The notes under the pieces are model-generated. The model was not told where the DNA came from. It saw only the letters and a program-made list of their open reading frames with translations, and did no database searches. Shown piece by piece: positions 34,093 to 44,198 of a stretch of DNA of 64,000 nt. The translations under genes and the position numbers were made by a program. Origin of the DNA: Nipponacmea schrenckii (Eukaryota; Mollusca; Gastropoda; Lottiidae); assembly GCA_030562195.1 (NCBI GenBank), contig JAUJPP010000012.1:16864001-16928000 (forward strand). The letters are read 5' to 3'. Every line of letters begins with the position of its first letter. The first letter of the stretch is position 1.

Positions 34093-34205
34093 TACAAAAT
34101 CTAGTTTTATGACGGCGGAAGGGGCGTAACTCGAAATAGTTCAGTCATTCGTTTTGGCGTGCAAACCAGGAAAGGACGCCTATGTTTGCACGCATAGTTT
34201 ATTAA
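34093..34205 (+). repeat. Direct repeat block, left copy (paired with 43203-43262)
   Basis: GAGAGATTTACAAAAT and CATTCGTTTTGGCGTGCAAA followed by CCAGGAAAGGACGCC occur here and again at 43203-43262. The block contains a near-perfect hairpin: GCGTGCAAAC pairs with GTTTGCACGC at about 34187-34196, and GGCGT pairs with ACGCC inside it. The two copies bracket the SGNH/Penelope and DIRS remnants, so they could be terminal or split repeats of the DIRS element, or of a larger unit. Confidence 0.6.
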
Positions 34206-34224
34206 GTAGTTGATCGTTAATAAT

Positions 34225-34543
34225 AATAATAATAAACTCTTTATTTTACATGGGTCAGAATTAGGCCCAATACACAAGGACATGGTCCTGTCTCACATTC
34301 AGCCCATGGGGCAATACATTGGGAAAAAAAAAAATAAAATCGAAAATACATAATATCTCTTTTAAGATTCAGTGACAAATCAGTATTATACTTAGAACCA
34401 AGAATTAATTTAAAAGCAATTTTTTGTTGCCTGTGTAAAATATCGGCCGATGCAATGTTCATGCGAATCCCAAATAGTTGAACAATAATCCAAATATGGT
34501 TGAAAGTGACATTTATAAAAAATAGATCTATATTGTGTCGCAC
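34225..34543 (-). repeat. 3' end fragment of LINE B
   Basis: On the minus strand this begins inside the reverse transcriptase C-terminus (IFYKCHFQPYLDYCSTIWDS in the frame at 34410-34610) and ends with the same TTATTATTATTATT tail as 9543-9556. An internal deletion relative to LINE B removes the part equivalent to about 9680-10745. It is a 5'-truncated second insertion of the same family. Confidence 0.8.
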
Positions 34544-34544
34544 C

Positions 34545-35280
34545 CCCCCCCCCCCAACTTTTACTGAACTCGTCGGTAAAACGCGGAATCGGTCGGTAAA
34601 AAGGGGTCATGGATGGAACCGTCGGTAAAACGCGGAATCGATCGATTAAACCGATTAATTAACCTATAAAGTCAAAACCTTGTTTTTGTTATGATGGGTC
34701 GATAAAAGACGACAAGGTAGGACCGTCGGTAAAACCAATTAACCTAAAAAGTAAAAACCTTATGTTGGTTATGATGTTATCAGTAAACAGCCAACATTAA
34801 AAGTATTTTTTTACTGAAACACTGGAATCGGTCGGATTAAGTTGCTTATGACTGGAGTCTTCGGTAAAACCGATTAGTTAACCGATACCCTTGTTATCGG
34901 AAAGCTGCTCGTTATTTGAATTTGTCGGTAAACGCGGAATTGACCGATAGAAGAAGGTCATAGATGGAGCCGTCGGTAAAACCGATTTGTTAACCGAAAG
35001 AGTGAAAACCTTGTGTCTGTTAAGATGTTATCGGTAAACTGTTCGTCTACATTAAAGTGATTTTTACTAAACTTGTCGGTAAAACGCGGAATCAGTCGAT
35101 AATAGATGGTCATGGATGGGGAATGGAGCCTTCGGTAAAACCAATTGGCTGACCGAAAGAGTGGAAACCTTGTGTCAGTTATGCTGTTATCGGAAAACTG
35201 TTCGTCTACATAATAAGTGATTTTACTTAACTTGTCGGTAAAACGCAGAATAGGTCGAACAAGGCTATATAAAACATGGT
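34545..35280 (+). repeat. Degenerate tandem repeat with GTCGGTAAAAC words
   Basis: The words GTCGGTAAAACGCGGAATC, TCATGGATGGA, GGTAAAACCGATT and CTTGTGTCTGTTA recur through this block. Two well-aligned units start at 35009 and 35168, a spacing of about 159 bases; earlier units are more diverged. A run of C at about 34542-34553 starts the block. No gene is present. Confidence 0.65.
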
Positions 35281-35700
35281 TTTTACGATGAAAATTGATA
35301 ATTTTGACCGGTGGAAACGACTTCCAAAATCGCGTCAGATGTATTCTCCGGGTTTCCTACTTTGTAAAATTTTCCGGGGGACAACCCCCGAAACCCACCG
35401 CCATGTCGGAAAAACGCAGAATAGGTCGAAAAACGCCATAGAAAACATATGGTTTTCCGATGAAAATTGATAGTTTGGTCCAGTGGAAAAGACTTTCAAA
35501 ATCGCGTCAGATGTACTCTCCGGGTTTCCTAGTTTGTAAAATTTTCCGAGGAAGGACCCCCGAACCCCCCGTCACTGCAAGGGCCGAATACGAAGGCCTT
35601 TATCCTGAAGGACTTGCCTTGGAAAAATCACCTTTCAGTCCCCCCTCTCAGGTACATTCTAGATACACCCCTGATTGATATGGGGCTTATGGGGCATGGA
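35281..35700 (+). repeat. Tandem pair of about 172 bases
   Basis: CGATGAAAATTGATA, AAATCGCGTCAGATGTA and TCTCCGGGTTTCCTA occur at 35286 and again from 35458, followed in both by GTAAAATTTTCCG and a CCCCCGAA-type stretch. The second unit runs on into unique sequence near 35570. Open frames over the pair have the same repeated protein text and are not evidence of a gene. Confidence 0.7.
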
Positions 35701-36130
35701 AGCAGCACAGTGACGGAAGCTGCACAGTGACGGTTAATCTGGTCAGGTGAGCACGGAAGCAGCGCAGTGACAGTTAATTAAATCAGTCAATTAGTGGATT
35801 GATGAAAGAACTGTCTTAGTATGCTAGTCTCTTGGGGCCTATTTGTCCCTAGAGATGGAAAGGTGGCTCTGTTAGATACATAGTGTTCCGAAAACAGAGT
35901 TGTTAAGCTGCAGGTGCTATAAGTTCAGTCTGCAGGTCACGTTGGTTCTGTTAGACATATAATGTTACGATAGAGGTTAAGCTGCAGGTGCCACAAAGTC
36001 ATTACCAGTACCAATCACCCCATCAACAACCATTATATCCGCTACCAAACCCTTTTTTCACCAGACCAAGGAAAAATCATAAATGAAATCTGCCTGTTCT
36101 ACAGAAATCTACCTTAATTATTGGGTCCTA
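35700..36130. other. Non-coding stretch with short imperfect duplications
   Basis: GGCTCTGTTAGATACATA ... TTAAGCTGCAGGTGC at about 35872-35917 is partly repeated at about 35945-35992. GCACAGTGACGG-type words repeat near 35705-35775. No gene is recognised. It directly precedes the SGNH hydrolase relic and may be its untranslated leader. Confidence 0.45.
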
Positions 36131-36138
36131 AAACCTCA

Positions 36139-36600
36139 ACCGAATTACCAAAACAGCTCCAGACACCGAAATACACTCGTACACTGGTGCCCAAATCCAT
36201 CACATCCAGTCCATCCTTGAATCTTACGACCATGATCATAAACCAGCTAAGGTCATTCTGCATGTAGGCCTCAACAATCGCGATCAGTTAGCCAAAACTA
36301 CATTTAACCAAGCCCATAAATTAATTGCCACAGCCAACCAAACCTTTCCTAGCTCCAAGGAGCTCCAAGGCTCCATGTGTGCCTATCTCTAATAAAATTT
36401 CTAAGAAAGCCCAGCAGAATCTCAAGACATTCAACGATATGATGTTGAACTCCGACACTGAGAACGGAACAATCCTGTCACCCTATGAAGAAGAATTCGA
36501 ACCAGTTGATAATCTCCATTGGTCTCCGGAAACAGCCAACAATATCTACTTGTTTTGGATACACCAGCTTCAAGCACCGGGTAAGCCTTTAAACTAAATA
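36139..36600 (+). pseudogene. SGNH-hydrolase-like protein preceding a Penelope-like reverse transcriptase
   Basis: The first part reads TAPDTEIHSYTGAQIHHIQS, ILESYDHDHKPAKVILHVGL and NNRDQLAKTTFNQAHK, the oxyanion VGLNNR block of an SGNH fold. After a frame change near 36355 come KKAQQNLKTFNDMML and FEPVDNLHWSPETANNIYLF, in which DNLHW is the Asp-x-x-His catalytic block. The N-terminal Ser block is not visible. The gene is followed at about 36655 by the start of a Penelope-like reverse transcriptase on the same strand, so the two may be parts of one element. Confidence 0.55.
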
Positions 36601-36654
36601 CTGGGGATAAAAACATTGAGAGGCCGCCGCTAGGCCAAACCGTCGTTAACTTAA

Positions 36655-37391
36655 GCCTAAAAATTCTCACACCCCTCCAGCATTCAATCTTAGACCATGG
36701 ACTTAAATTTATTCCGACTCCGACCTAATCTTGATTATCTTCAACCTATTATCATGTGGGCGTATAAAAATTCATAAGAATCCTACCAAGGATTGGTTCA
36801 TGCCTAATAGAATCCCTAAAGGCCGCCCGATTATCTCTGACTGTGGTTGTGAGTCGTATACGGTGTCAGAATACATTGATCATTTCTTACTACCACTAGC
36901 ATGTCAACATCGAGCCTACCTTAAGGACACGACTGACTTTGTCAATAAGATAAAAAAAATCTCCAAGTCCCTTCAAATGCCCGACGATGCAATTCTACAG
37001 CTTTTAGAGATTTGTCCTAGCCGCAATGATTTCACATTTAATGGTAAAACATATCTACAAACCTCAGGTACAGCCATGGGCAAAAGATTCGCCCCTTCAT
37101 ACGCAAACCTTTTCATGGCAGAGTGGGAACGTGAGGTATTACCCCTTTGTCCATTTGACCCACTTTTTTATGGACGCTTTTTAGATGACAATTTTATGGT
37201 TTGGACTTACCATAGAACAATTTTGGCAATTTTTTGAAATCCTCAACAACCACCACCCGTCCATCAAACTAACAGCCAACGTCAGCCACAAAAGCATAGA
37301 TTTCCTCAATACCTCGATAGTGGCATATTCAAAAATTCAGAACTTAAATGAAAACCTGGTTCATAGCAAACTAAAAACAATCTGTACTTAA
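36655..37391 (+). pseudogene. Penelope-like element reverse transcriptase, internally deleted
   Basis: The opening LKILTPLQHSILDHGLKFIP is typical of Penelope-like ORFs. The frame then jumps at about 36755, where GTGGGCGTATAAAAA (the end of the non-coding repeat family) is embedded. It resumes with KIHKNPTKDWFMPNRIPKGR, PIISDCGCESYTVSEYIDHF, NGKTYLQTSGTAMGKRFAPS and the catalytic GRFLDDNF block at 37172-37195. KLTANVSHKSIDFLNTSIV lies in a shifted frame. The central fingers/palm part between KKISKSL and LLEICPSR is missing, and no GIY-YIG domain follows. Confidence 0.8.
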
Positions 37392-37513
37392 TAGGTACTA
37401 TACTTCTCGCCCATTGGGAGAGTTTTTTTTTTCTAATTTCAGATCAGAAGAGAAGAAATTCATCCAACAGATCCAGATCCCCTTTTCTCAATAAAATATT
37501 TGTTCCACCCTAG

Positions 37514-38191
37514 GCCTGTACATCTGTGAGATTCAATCCCTCCCTTCCCCGAAATCCAACAGAAAATGTGGTTAGTCAAGATTCAGTGCCAGTATCTGAT
37601 GTTCCAACTCCAGAAGCATTAAATTTGCGTTACTCAGGATCAATAAACACTCTCTCAGGATCAAAAGACACGCTTAGGCAACAAGGTTCAGCGCCTTCCG
37701 CTTCCAGGGGGTTACCAGTAGAAACAAATTCAAGGGATCAATTGCCGAACAATTTAAGGAGCATGGTGAAGGAGTGTGTACAGGACATGGTGCCAGAGCT
37801 AGTGAGGGAACTCAAAAAGGTAATACAGCATACGACACAAGAAGCATTAGGTCAGGATCAAACGGAGCAGGAAGCTATAGCAGAAGAAGCAGTAGGTCAG
37901 GAGCAAACAGAGCCGGAAGCCATGGCAGAATCGGAACTGGCAAAGGTGTGCAATAACGATAATTTAAGTTTAATTCAGTTACTAGAACCAACCGGTAAGG
38001 ACGATAAAAATCAACATTATTGTATGCATAAGTTAGTGAAACCAGTTGATCTGGCAGTCGATCCGAAAGTGAAAGTCCGGATATGGGCTTGCGAGTTTGT
38101 GGAATTAAGCACGTTGGTAACTCAAATAGCTAGCATGAAAGACAAAAAGAAAATCACTTTGCAAAGTTTGCAGTCGGGCCCTTTTTTATAG
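37514..38191 (+). pseudogene. DIRS-type retrotransposon gag-like ORF
   Basis: An open frame of about 225 codons with no certain start. It has a Ser/Pro/Gln-rich N-terminus, a short acidic tandem duplication (QEALGQDQTEQEAIAEE, then EEAVGQEQTEPEAMAES) and an end reading KLVKPVDLAVDPKVKVRIWA and CEFVELSTLV. The VDPKVKVRIWACEFVELSTL segment resembles the region near the end of gag in DIRS elements that describes a short helix before the reverse transcriptase. It would package element RNA. The assignment is supported by DIRS RNase H and recombinase downstream. Confidence 0.62.
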
Positions 38192-38559
38192 GGTCTGGGT
38201 TCAAAATTTTGATTTTATAGGGGGTTTTAAAACCTTACCAGGAAGCCGTTCAAAAGAAGTTTAGGGTGATCTTCAGAGGGGTTTTTGAAAACAACTTTCT
38301 TGGAACAGGGCGTTAAACAAAAGAGGGCTGGGGCTTGGAATTTTTTCAGAATGTGGGCGCTTTTCTTGCAGGCATTTTTCGTAAGGGGCCGTTGATAGGG
38401 AAAAAAATTGCTGTATCGCTTTCGGAAATTGGAAGTGTTTCTGGAGGGGGAAAGTAGGTTGTTAGGTTAATTCGGAAAAAGGCATGGTTTTTTTCGTCAC
38501 CAGCGTGTCCCTTAAAAAATTGGAACCAAAAATTAGGTTTTTTTCGTTTTTTAATAGGG

Positions 38560-38753
38560 ATGGCATCCGATAGTGTTGGCTCTGGAGTTGTGGTCAGATA
38601 GATTGTTAGGTTCAATTCGGATAATATGGCAGTGGTGTTCATTTTAAATAAGCAGTCATCCAAGTGTCCACAAATAATGAAATTGGTTAGACGCTGTGTG
38701 ATACAATTATTACGGTTTAATATTCTGCTGGTTTGTTGCCACATAGAAGGGCA
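38560..38753 (+). pseudogene. DIRS RNase H fragment
   Basis: The frame shifts around 38600 and then reads RFNSDNMAVVFILNKQSSKC, PQIMKLVRRCVIQLLRFNIL and LVCCHIEG, the C-terminal half of a DIRS-type RNase H with its SDN catalytic Asp. The preceding 38200-38560 is poor in recognisable blocks, and the reverse transcriptase is missing. A LINE insertion follows exactly after HIEG, and the domain finishes as RNIKADMLSRLQ at 41993-42030. Confidence 0.78.
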
Positions 38754-41700
38754 TTCTTTCCACCTCTTTATCTATCCCATCATATCACGAGGTAATTAGA
38801 AAGGACAGGACAGACCGACCAGGGGGTGGGGTGGCTATTTTTGTGAAATATGACCTCTATTTCAAACGACGCACGGACCTTGAAACTGATAATGTAGAGG
38901 CCATTTTTGTCGAAATTATAATCAACAAAACAAAATTTATTATTGGAAATTTCTATCGACCACCAAATTCAAATTCAAAAACTGATCAAAACATTCTATC
39001 TTCTTTAACTTTGGCAGCGTCAGATGATATCCAAAATATTTTCATACTTGGGGATTTTAACATTGATTTTCTTCAAAATTCAAATTCTTTCTTGCATAAA
39101 TTTATTACTCTTTTCGATTTTAAACAATTAATTAACGAACCAACACGATACGATTCTTCAGGAACCTCAACTATGATTGATTTAATAATTACTAATTGTC
39201 AAGGCTATATAACAAAATCAGGAATATTAGATAACTTTTGCAGTGATCATTGTCCTATACATTGTCAGCTTTCTCTTACAAGACCAAAATTAGCATGCTT
39301 TAAACGACGAATTTGGGATTACAAAGACATAAACATGGACGGACTTAAGCAAGACATTTTGAGAACAGACTGGGATGCCATTGTTGACAATGAGTGTATT
39401 GATATTGCCAGCTTGACTTTTACAAATGAGTTGAGCAAGATTGCAAGCAAGAATATAAAAAATAAAATTGTTACTATTAGACCACGAGATAAACCTTGGA
39501 TGATTAATTCTATTCGGAAATTTAGTAAAAAGAAATGCAAAATTCATCGTAAGGCAAAATATTCAAATTTGGCAACTGATTGGCAGGAATATCGAAAAAT
39601 AAGAAATGAATATATTGACTTGATTCGGAAACGTAAAAAAGAATACTATGATCGCATTGACTCCAAAATTAATGAAAAAGAGAAATTTGGCCAGAAAGAT
39701 TGGTGGCATCTGCTGAACTCATTTGTAAAATGTCAACGGTCAAATAAAAGGGAAATTCCGCCTCTTATCAACAACGGTACACCAGTCTTTTCTCATGAGG
39801 ACAAGGCTAATTGTTTCAATAATTTCTTCATAACCCAATCACAACTTGATAGCACAAATGCACTTCTTCCTACTCTCGATCACAATGAATATTCACTTGA
39901 CCACATTCAACTAACACCTTCAGAAGTTGAAGACATGCTAACATCCATTGACATCTCAAAAGCAACCGGGCCAGATGAATTAAGTGGATTTTTTCTCAAA
40001 ATTATATCCAATCTTATCTGTAATCCTCTCTGTAAATTATTCAATCTTTCTCTTCAAATCAAACAAGTACCATCTATTTGGAAAATTGCAAACGTGACCG
40101 CCATTCACAAAAAAGGTGATCCATCTATATGCGGTAATTATCGCCCTGTTTCGCTTCTTAGTATCGTGATAAAAATTTTTGAAAAATGTATTTACAAGCA
40201 TGTCTTTAACTTCTTAAAGGAACATAACATTATTACTAATCTACAAAGTGGTTTTCTACACGGTGATTCAACAATCTATCAACTAACAGATCTTACTCAC
40301 TTCTTCTGTCAAGCCATTGACAATGGTCAATATACAAGGGCAGTGTTCTGTGACATCAGCAAAGCTTTTGACAGAGTGTGGCATGCTGCACTCTGTCATA
40401 AGCTGGATGCCTCTGGGATTCGCGGTGACCTCCTGGAATGGTTTAGAAATTATCTATTTGATAGAAAACAATGTGTTGTTATCCAGGGGGTTTCCTCGGA
40501 CCACAGAGTCGTTCCTGCTGGTGTCCCACAGGGCTCTGTCCTTGGACCCTTATTATTCTTAATTTACATAAATGATATAGTAAAAAATATTAAGTCTAAA
40601 ATCCGCCTGTTTGCTGACGATACTAGTCTATATCTTAAGATTGATGACCCAACGGTAGGCGCGACTGTCTTAAATGATGATCTTGAACGCATTAATCAAT
40701 GGGCAAAGACATGGCTGGTTACTTTCAATCCACAGAAGACTGAAACACTGGCACTGACTACTAAAAGAAACCCTCCACTGCCTACCCTTAGTTTAGATAA
40801 TACACCTATACAAGAAGTTGACTCGCACAAGCATCTCGGACTGACCTTTCAAATGAATTGTAAGTGGGATAAGCATATCCTCGGAATCATCACTAAGACA
40901 AATAGACTTGTAAACTGCTTACGATCTCTTAAATACAGACTATCTCGACCATCTCTCCGCGTAATTTACAATTCATTTATCCTGCCCCACTTTGACTACT
41001 GTGACACAATTTGGGATGGGTGCACAGCAGAACTGACTAATAACCTTGAAGAGTTACAACTAGATGCACTCAGATCTATTTGTGGAGCTGTAAGGGGGAC
41101 CAGTCACAGTCTATTATATAAAGAGACTTGCTTTGTCCCATTGAAGGAAAGACGAAGGCGCCATAAACTAAAACTAATCTATAAGATAAAAAATGACATG
41201 ACCCCTGCGTATTTAAAAGAACATCTAACCAAAACCCAAACAAACTACCAACTCAGAAATGAACTTGAATTTGACGAATATAAATATAGAACAAATACAT
41301 TTGGAAATTCCTTTATCCCATCAGCTATTCGTGAATGGAACAAACTTGATGCTTCAGTTAGAAACTCTCGATCAATATCTTCCTTTAACTCCGCTCTAAA
41401 TTCTCAGGATCAAAGTGAACCTAGATACTATTCTTTTGGAAAAAGAACAAACCAAATTATTCACTGTCGCCTTCGTCTTTCTTGTAGCAATTTAAACGAG
41501 CATAAATATAAAAGGCACATTTTTGACAGTCCTGCTTGCAGTTGTGGTCATTCAAATGAAGATACTTACCATTTTCTCTTAGAATGCCCCTTACATTCAG
41601 ATGCCAGGAACCTATCTATCCTACTCTTACCTATAATCTATCACAACATCGATATTCTCCTTTTCGGCATTCCAGATGATATAGACACCTCTAGAAAAAT

Positions 41701-41983
41701 TTTCGAACAAATTCATAACTTTTTCGACATCAGCAGAAGATTCAAGATATAATACTTTCACCATTCTCATCCAGAGTATATATCTGTATGTTATGTTTGA
41801 ATGTAAATAATTCTCTATTTTCTATGTTTGTCTGTAAATAATTCTCTATTTTCTATGTTTGTCTGTAAATATTTTTGTCTGTAAATATGTTTATCTGTAA
41901 AATATGTTTGTCTGGAGAGGGTTTATATAGGCGTACCCTGCTGCCCAATCCAGTGAAAATAAATACTGTTTATATAAAAAAAA
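38754..41983 (+). mobile_element. CR1-like LINE inserted into the DIRS RNase H gene
   Basis: The insertion is defined on both sides: AAGGGC at 38748-38753 and at 41984-41989 is a likely target duplication, and joining the flanks restores the RNase H reading CHIEG followed by LRNIKADMLSR. The element is 5'-truncated inside the endonuclease and keeps the whole reverse transcriptase, C-terminus and a 3' untranslated region. That region ends in GGGTTTATATAGGCGTACCC, CAATCC, AATAAATACTGTTTATAT and poly(A). It is related to, but distinct from, the F1 family. Confidence 0.9.
38766..41752 (+). CDS. CR1-like LINE ORF2 protein (endonuclease/reverse transcriptase), 5'-truncated but open
   Basis: One uninterrupted frame runs through about 990 codons. 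The endonuclease starts at SYHEVIRKDRTDRPGGGVAI, so the first Glu block is missing; FILGDFNIDFL and FCSDHCPIHC are present. The reverse transcriptase blocks [58 protein letters not shown] and LFADDTSLYL (about 40607-40636) all look intact. The thumb (TWLVTFNPQKTETL) and a C-terminal Cys/His motif (CSCGHSNEDTYHFLLEC) follow. There are no internal stops, which points to a recent insertion. Translation from a normal start is unlikely because the N-terminus is lost. Confidence 0.9.
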
Positions 41984-42861
41984 AAGGGCTGAGAAACATA
42001 AAGGCGGATATGCTATCTCGTTTACAGGTCAAGGAATTTTTGCAGAGATTTCCAGATATGGAAAACAACAGCTCTTTGGACCATCACCAACTATATTAAA
42101 CTTAAAACGTATTTCACACGGGTTAATTCAAGCGTCTCTGGCTTCTTCGACTATACAAGGTAATTTTAAGGAAATACCAAAATTTTGTGGAATCCTATTA
42201 TCCTCATACATCAGCTTTTCCAGCTAGAGTGGAGCAAGTGATTTTGTACATTTGTGGAGTTTATCACAAGATGTAGCACTCTCTACAATTTCCACACAAA
42301 TTTCAGCTTTGGCATTTGTCCAACTTTTGTACAATGGAAAAGATTTCACCCAACATTTTTTGGTTAAAAAACTGCTTCGAGGCTATTCTGTACAGGCAAA
42401 GGTTAAAGACAAACACCTTCTTATCACGCCGGTGGTTATAGAGAAACTAATTTCTGCCATAGTTTCGTTGAATTATTCACAATTTTTGGTATCGCTTCTC
42501 AAAGCGATGTTTTTACTTGCCTTCTATGCATTTCTCCGAATAGGAGAATTAACTAAGTCACCACATAATTTACAATTAAACAATTAAACCGATTGTGGAG
42601 CATAAGACCATTACGGGTTATGAAATTCATATGACTCATTATAAGCATAAAAAGAATATGTACTTTCCAATTTTGAAACTGAAGCAGAGGAAGAGCGACA
42701 CAAACTGCCCAGTAAAAGCATTAACAAATTATTTGAGACTTCGTCAAAAGGCAGAGGGAGCCCTATTTACCTTCATGGATGGTTCTCCGATTGGTAGGGG
42801 TTTCTTTACAAAACATCTGCTGGTATGCCTGCAGGCAGTGGGTTTAGATACCTCACGATAA
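41984..42861 (+). pseudogene. DIRS tyrosine recombinase
   Basis: After RNIKADMLSRLQVKEF (the end of RNase H) the frame continues into a tyrosine recombinase: VESYYPHTSAFPARVEQVIL, STISTQISALAFVQLLYNGK, KKLLRGYSVQAKVKDKHLLI, LLAFYAFLRIGEL (containing the first catalytic Arg, about 42525-42560), ITGYEIHMTHYKHKKNMYF and MDGSPIGRGFFTKHL. It is spread over three frames and ends at 42861 in GLDTSR, before the HxxR and Tyr catalytic blocks. The enzyme would integrate circular DIRS DNA; this copy cannot. Confidence 0.85.
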
Positions 42862-43053
42862 CTTAGCCATGGTTAGGGTCCCCTGCTTGGAGTACCTTGT
42901 AATTCAGTTGAAGTTTATAGTAGGTTGGCATCCCAGAGGGGAGCAGTTTCCTAGACGCTCAGGTACATCATTGTTAGTTTTAATTACATTTGTTTGAATA
43001 TATATGACTTTTATTGTTAACTTTACCTATGTTATTTTGTTATCAATGTATGA

Positions 43054-43134
43054 TTTATATTTTATGTTTTAAATAATGGATTTATATTTTATGTTTTAAA
43101 TAATGGATTTATATTTTATGTTTTAAATAAATGG
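43054..43134 (+). repeat. 27-bp unit repeated three times
   Basis: TTTATATTTTATGTTTTAAA plus TAATGGA occurs at 43054, 43081 and 43108, nearly perfectly. It lies in the non-coding tail behind the DIRS recombinase. Confidence 0.92.
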
Positions 43135-43202
43135 CCTATTTCTACTTTATAACTTTGTATCTCTTAAGCAGAACTGAGCCAGTCCCGACGGTCTGTCATA
43201 AA

Positions 43203-43262
43203 AGAGAGATTTACAAAATTCGATTTAGTCATTCGTTTTGGCGTGCAAACCAGGAAAGGACG
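43203..43262 (+). repeat. Direct repeat block, right copy (paired with 34093-34205)
   Basis: It carries the same GAGAGATTTACAAAAT and CATTCGTTTTGGCGTGCAAA words and the GGCGT...ACGCC hairpin as 34093-34184. It lacks about 38 bases of the left copy between them. It stands downstream of the DIRS recombinase in the same orientation as the left copy, as expected for DIRS split direct repeats or simple terminal repeats. Confidence 0.6.
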
Positions 43263-43703
43263 CCTTTATATTAACTTTGCTTAACTTTCTTGTACATGTA
43301 ATCTATTCTGATGAACTTGAATATAATTCTATAGTTTACTTAAAAATGTGTATGCTAATAATGTATGCTAAGATGGTGGTCAAGTTTGAATTTGACGATT
43401 TCCATGAATAGTTTTAGTTTTTTTCGACTTCATATTCAATATGTTACCTTGCCTGGCAAAAAAATTGGCTGCCATTAAAAATGTGGGCATTTTACGATGG
43501 CCATCACTATTGTCATTTCTGCTCGGCATTTTGATTTGAAAAAAAAGAGTCGGTTGATGTTATCCTGAAATACTTCAGAAAACAATAGTTATTGTCAAGT
43601 TTCTTTTCAAATCAAGATAGCAGTGTAATCCTTGAATGGCATTTAGTAAAGGTGCTGGATCAACAAAACAAATTCTTATGGATACAATTACTAACTTTAT
43701 TTA

Positions 43704-43745
43704 AGCGACGTTTCAACCAGCGTTCTCTGGTCTTTATCAAGCAAT
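43704..43745 (-). ncRNA. Hammerhead-ribozyme-like motif in the Penelope-like terminal repeat
   Basis: On the minus strand the sequence TTGATAAAGACCAGAGAACG is followed by CTGGTTGAAACGTCGC. This has the order of a minimal hammerhead: a CUGANGA-like core, a stem (GACCAG with CTGGTT), GAAAC and a GTC cleavage triplet. The core reads TTGATAA, so two core positions, including the catalytic G, differ and cleavage activity is unlikely. Hammerheads are a known feature of Penelope-like terminal repeats. Confidence 0.6.
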
Positions 43746-43832
43746 GAATAAATGTAAAAGGTTAACAAGGTATATATACATGTACATTTAAAACAACAAA
43801 CACAACAAGACAAAACATGGGATTAATACTGA

Positions 43833-44198
43833 TTAGTGCTGATTATTAATAAGGTGGTCATATGCTCTAGGGATAAAGACTCCTGGATCTCTGTTAATTG
43901 ATGGGTTATTTCTTCTTATTTGGATGGCTTCAGTAATTTTCCTTTCCTTTTTGTTGTTTTTGTTAACTGCAAGTGTTAAGGTTTCATTCCAGTTTATTCT
44001 GTGGCCTGTATCTTTGATGTGTTCTTGGATTGCTGATGGGTTGTTGGCTGCCTTTGATTGATGTTCTTTTATGCGTTTTTGTAGTGGTCGTTTGGTCTCA
44101 CCGATATAAGATTCCCCACAGGAACAGAAAACTTGGTATACACATCCTTTGGGGTCTGCTTTTTTAGTGGGATTATGTTTCCCATTGGCCTGCATCAC
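43833..44198 (-). pseudogene. GIY-YIG endonuclease domain of a Penelope-like element
   Basis: The domain keeps the GIY-YIG signature as VYQ...YIG (YQVFCSCGESYIGETKRPL). A downstream Arg/His block (LQKRIKEHQS), a conserved central AIQEHIKDTGHRINW segment and a late Glu region (KKERKITEAIQIRRNNPSIN) follow. In Penelope-like elements this nuclease makes the target nick for reverse transcription. The domain itself is open over about 120 codons, but the rest of the ORF is truncated. Confidence 0.88.

Noticed and set aside
35276..35678. Two adjacent ORFs with nearly the same protein sequence
   Set aside because: They translate a tandem pair of about 172 bases, and no start, domain or neighbour supports a gene.
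36731..37237. Telomerase-like reverse transcriptase
   Set aside because: The order of blocks and the GRFLDDNF box fit Penelope-like elements, and no telomerase-specific domains are present.
38346..38744. 132-codon minus-strand ORF
   Set aside because: The opposite strand holds DIRS RNase H homology at its end, and the minus-strand frame has no motif.
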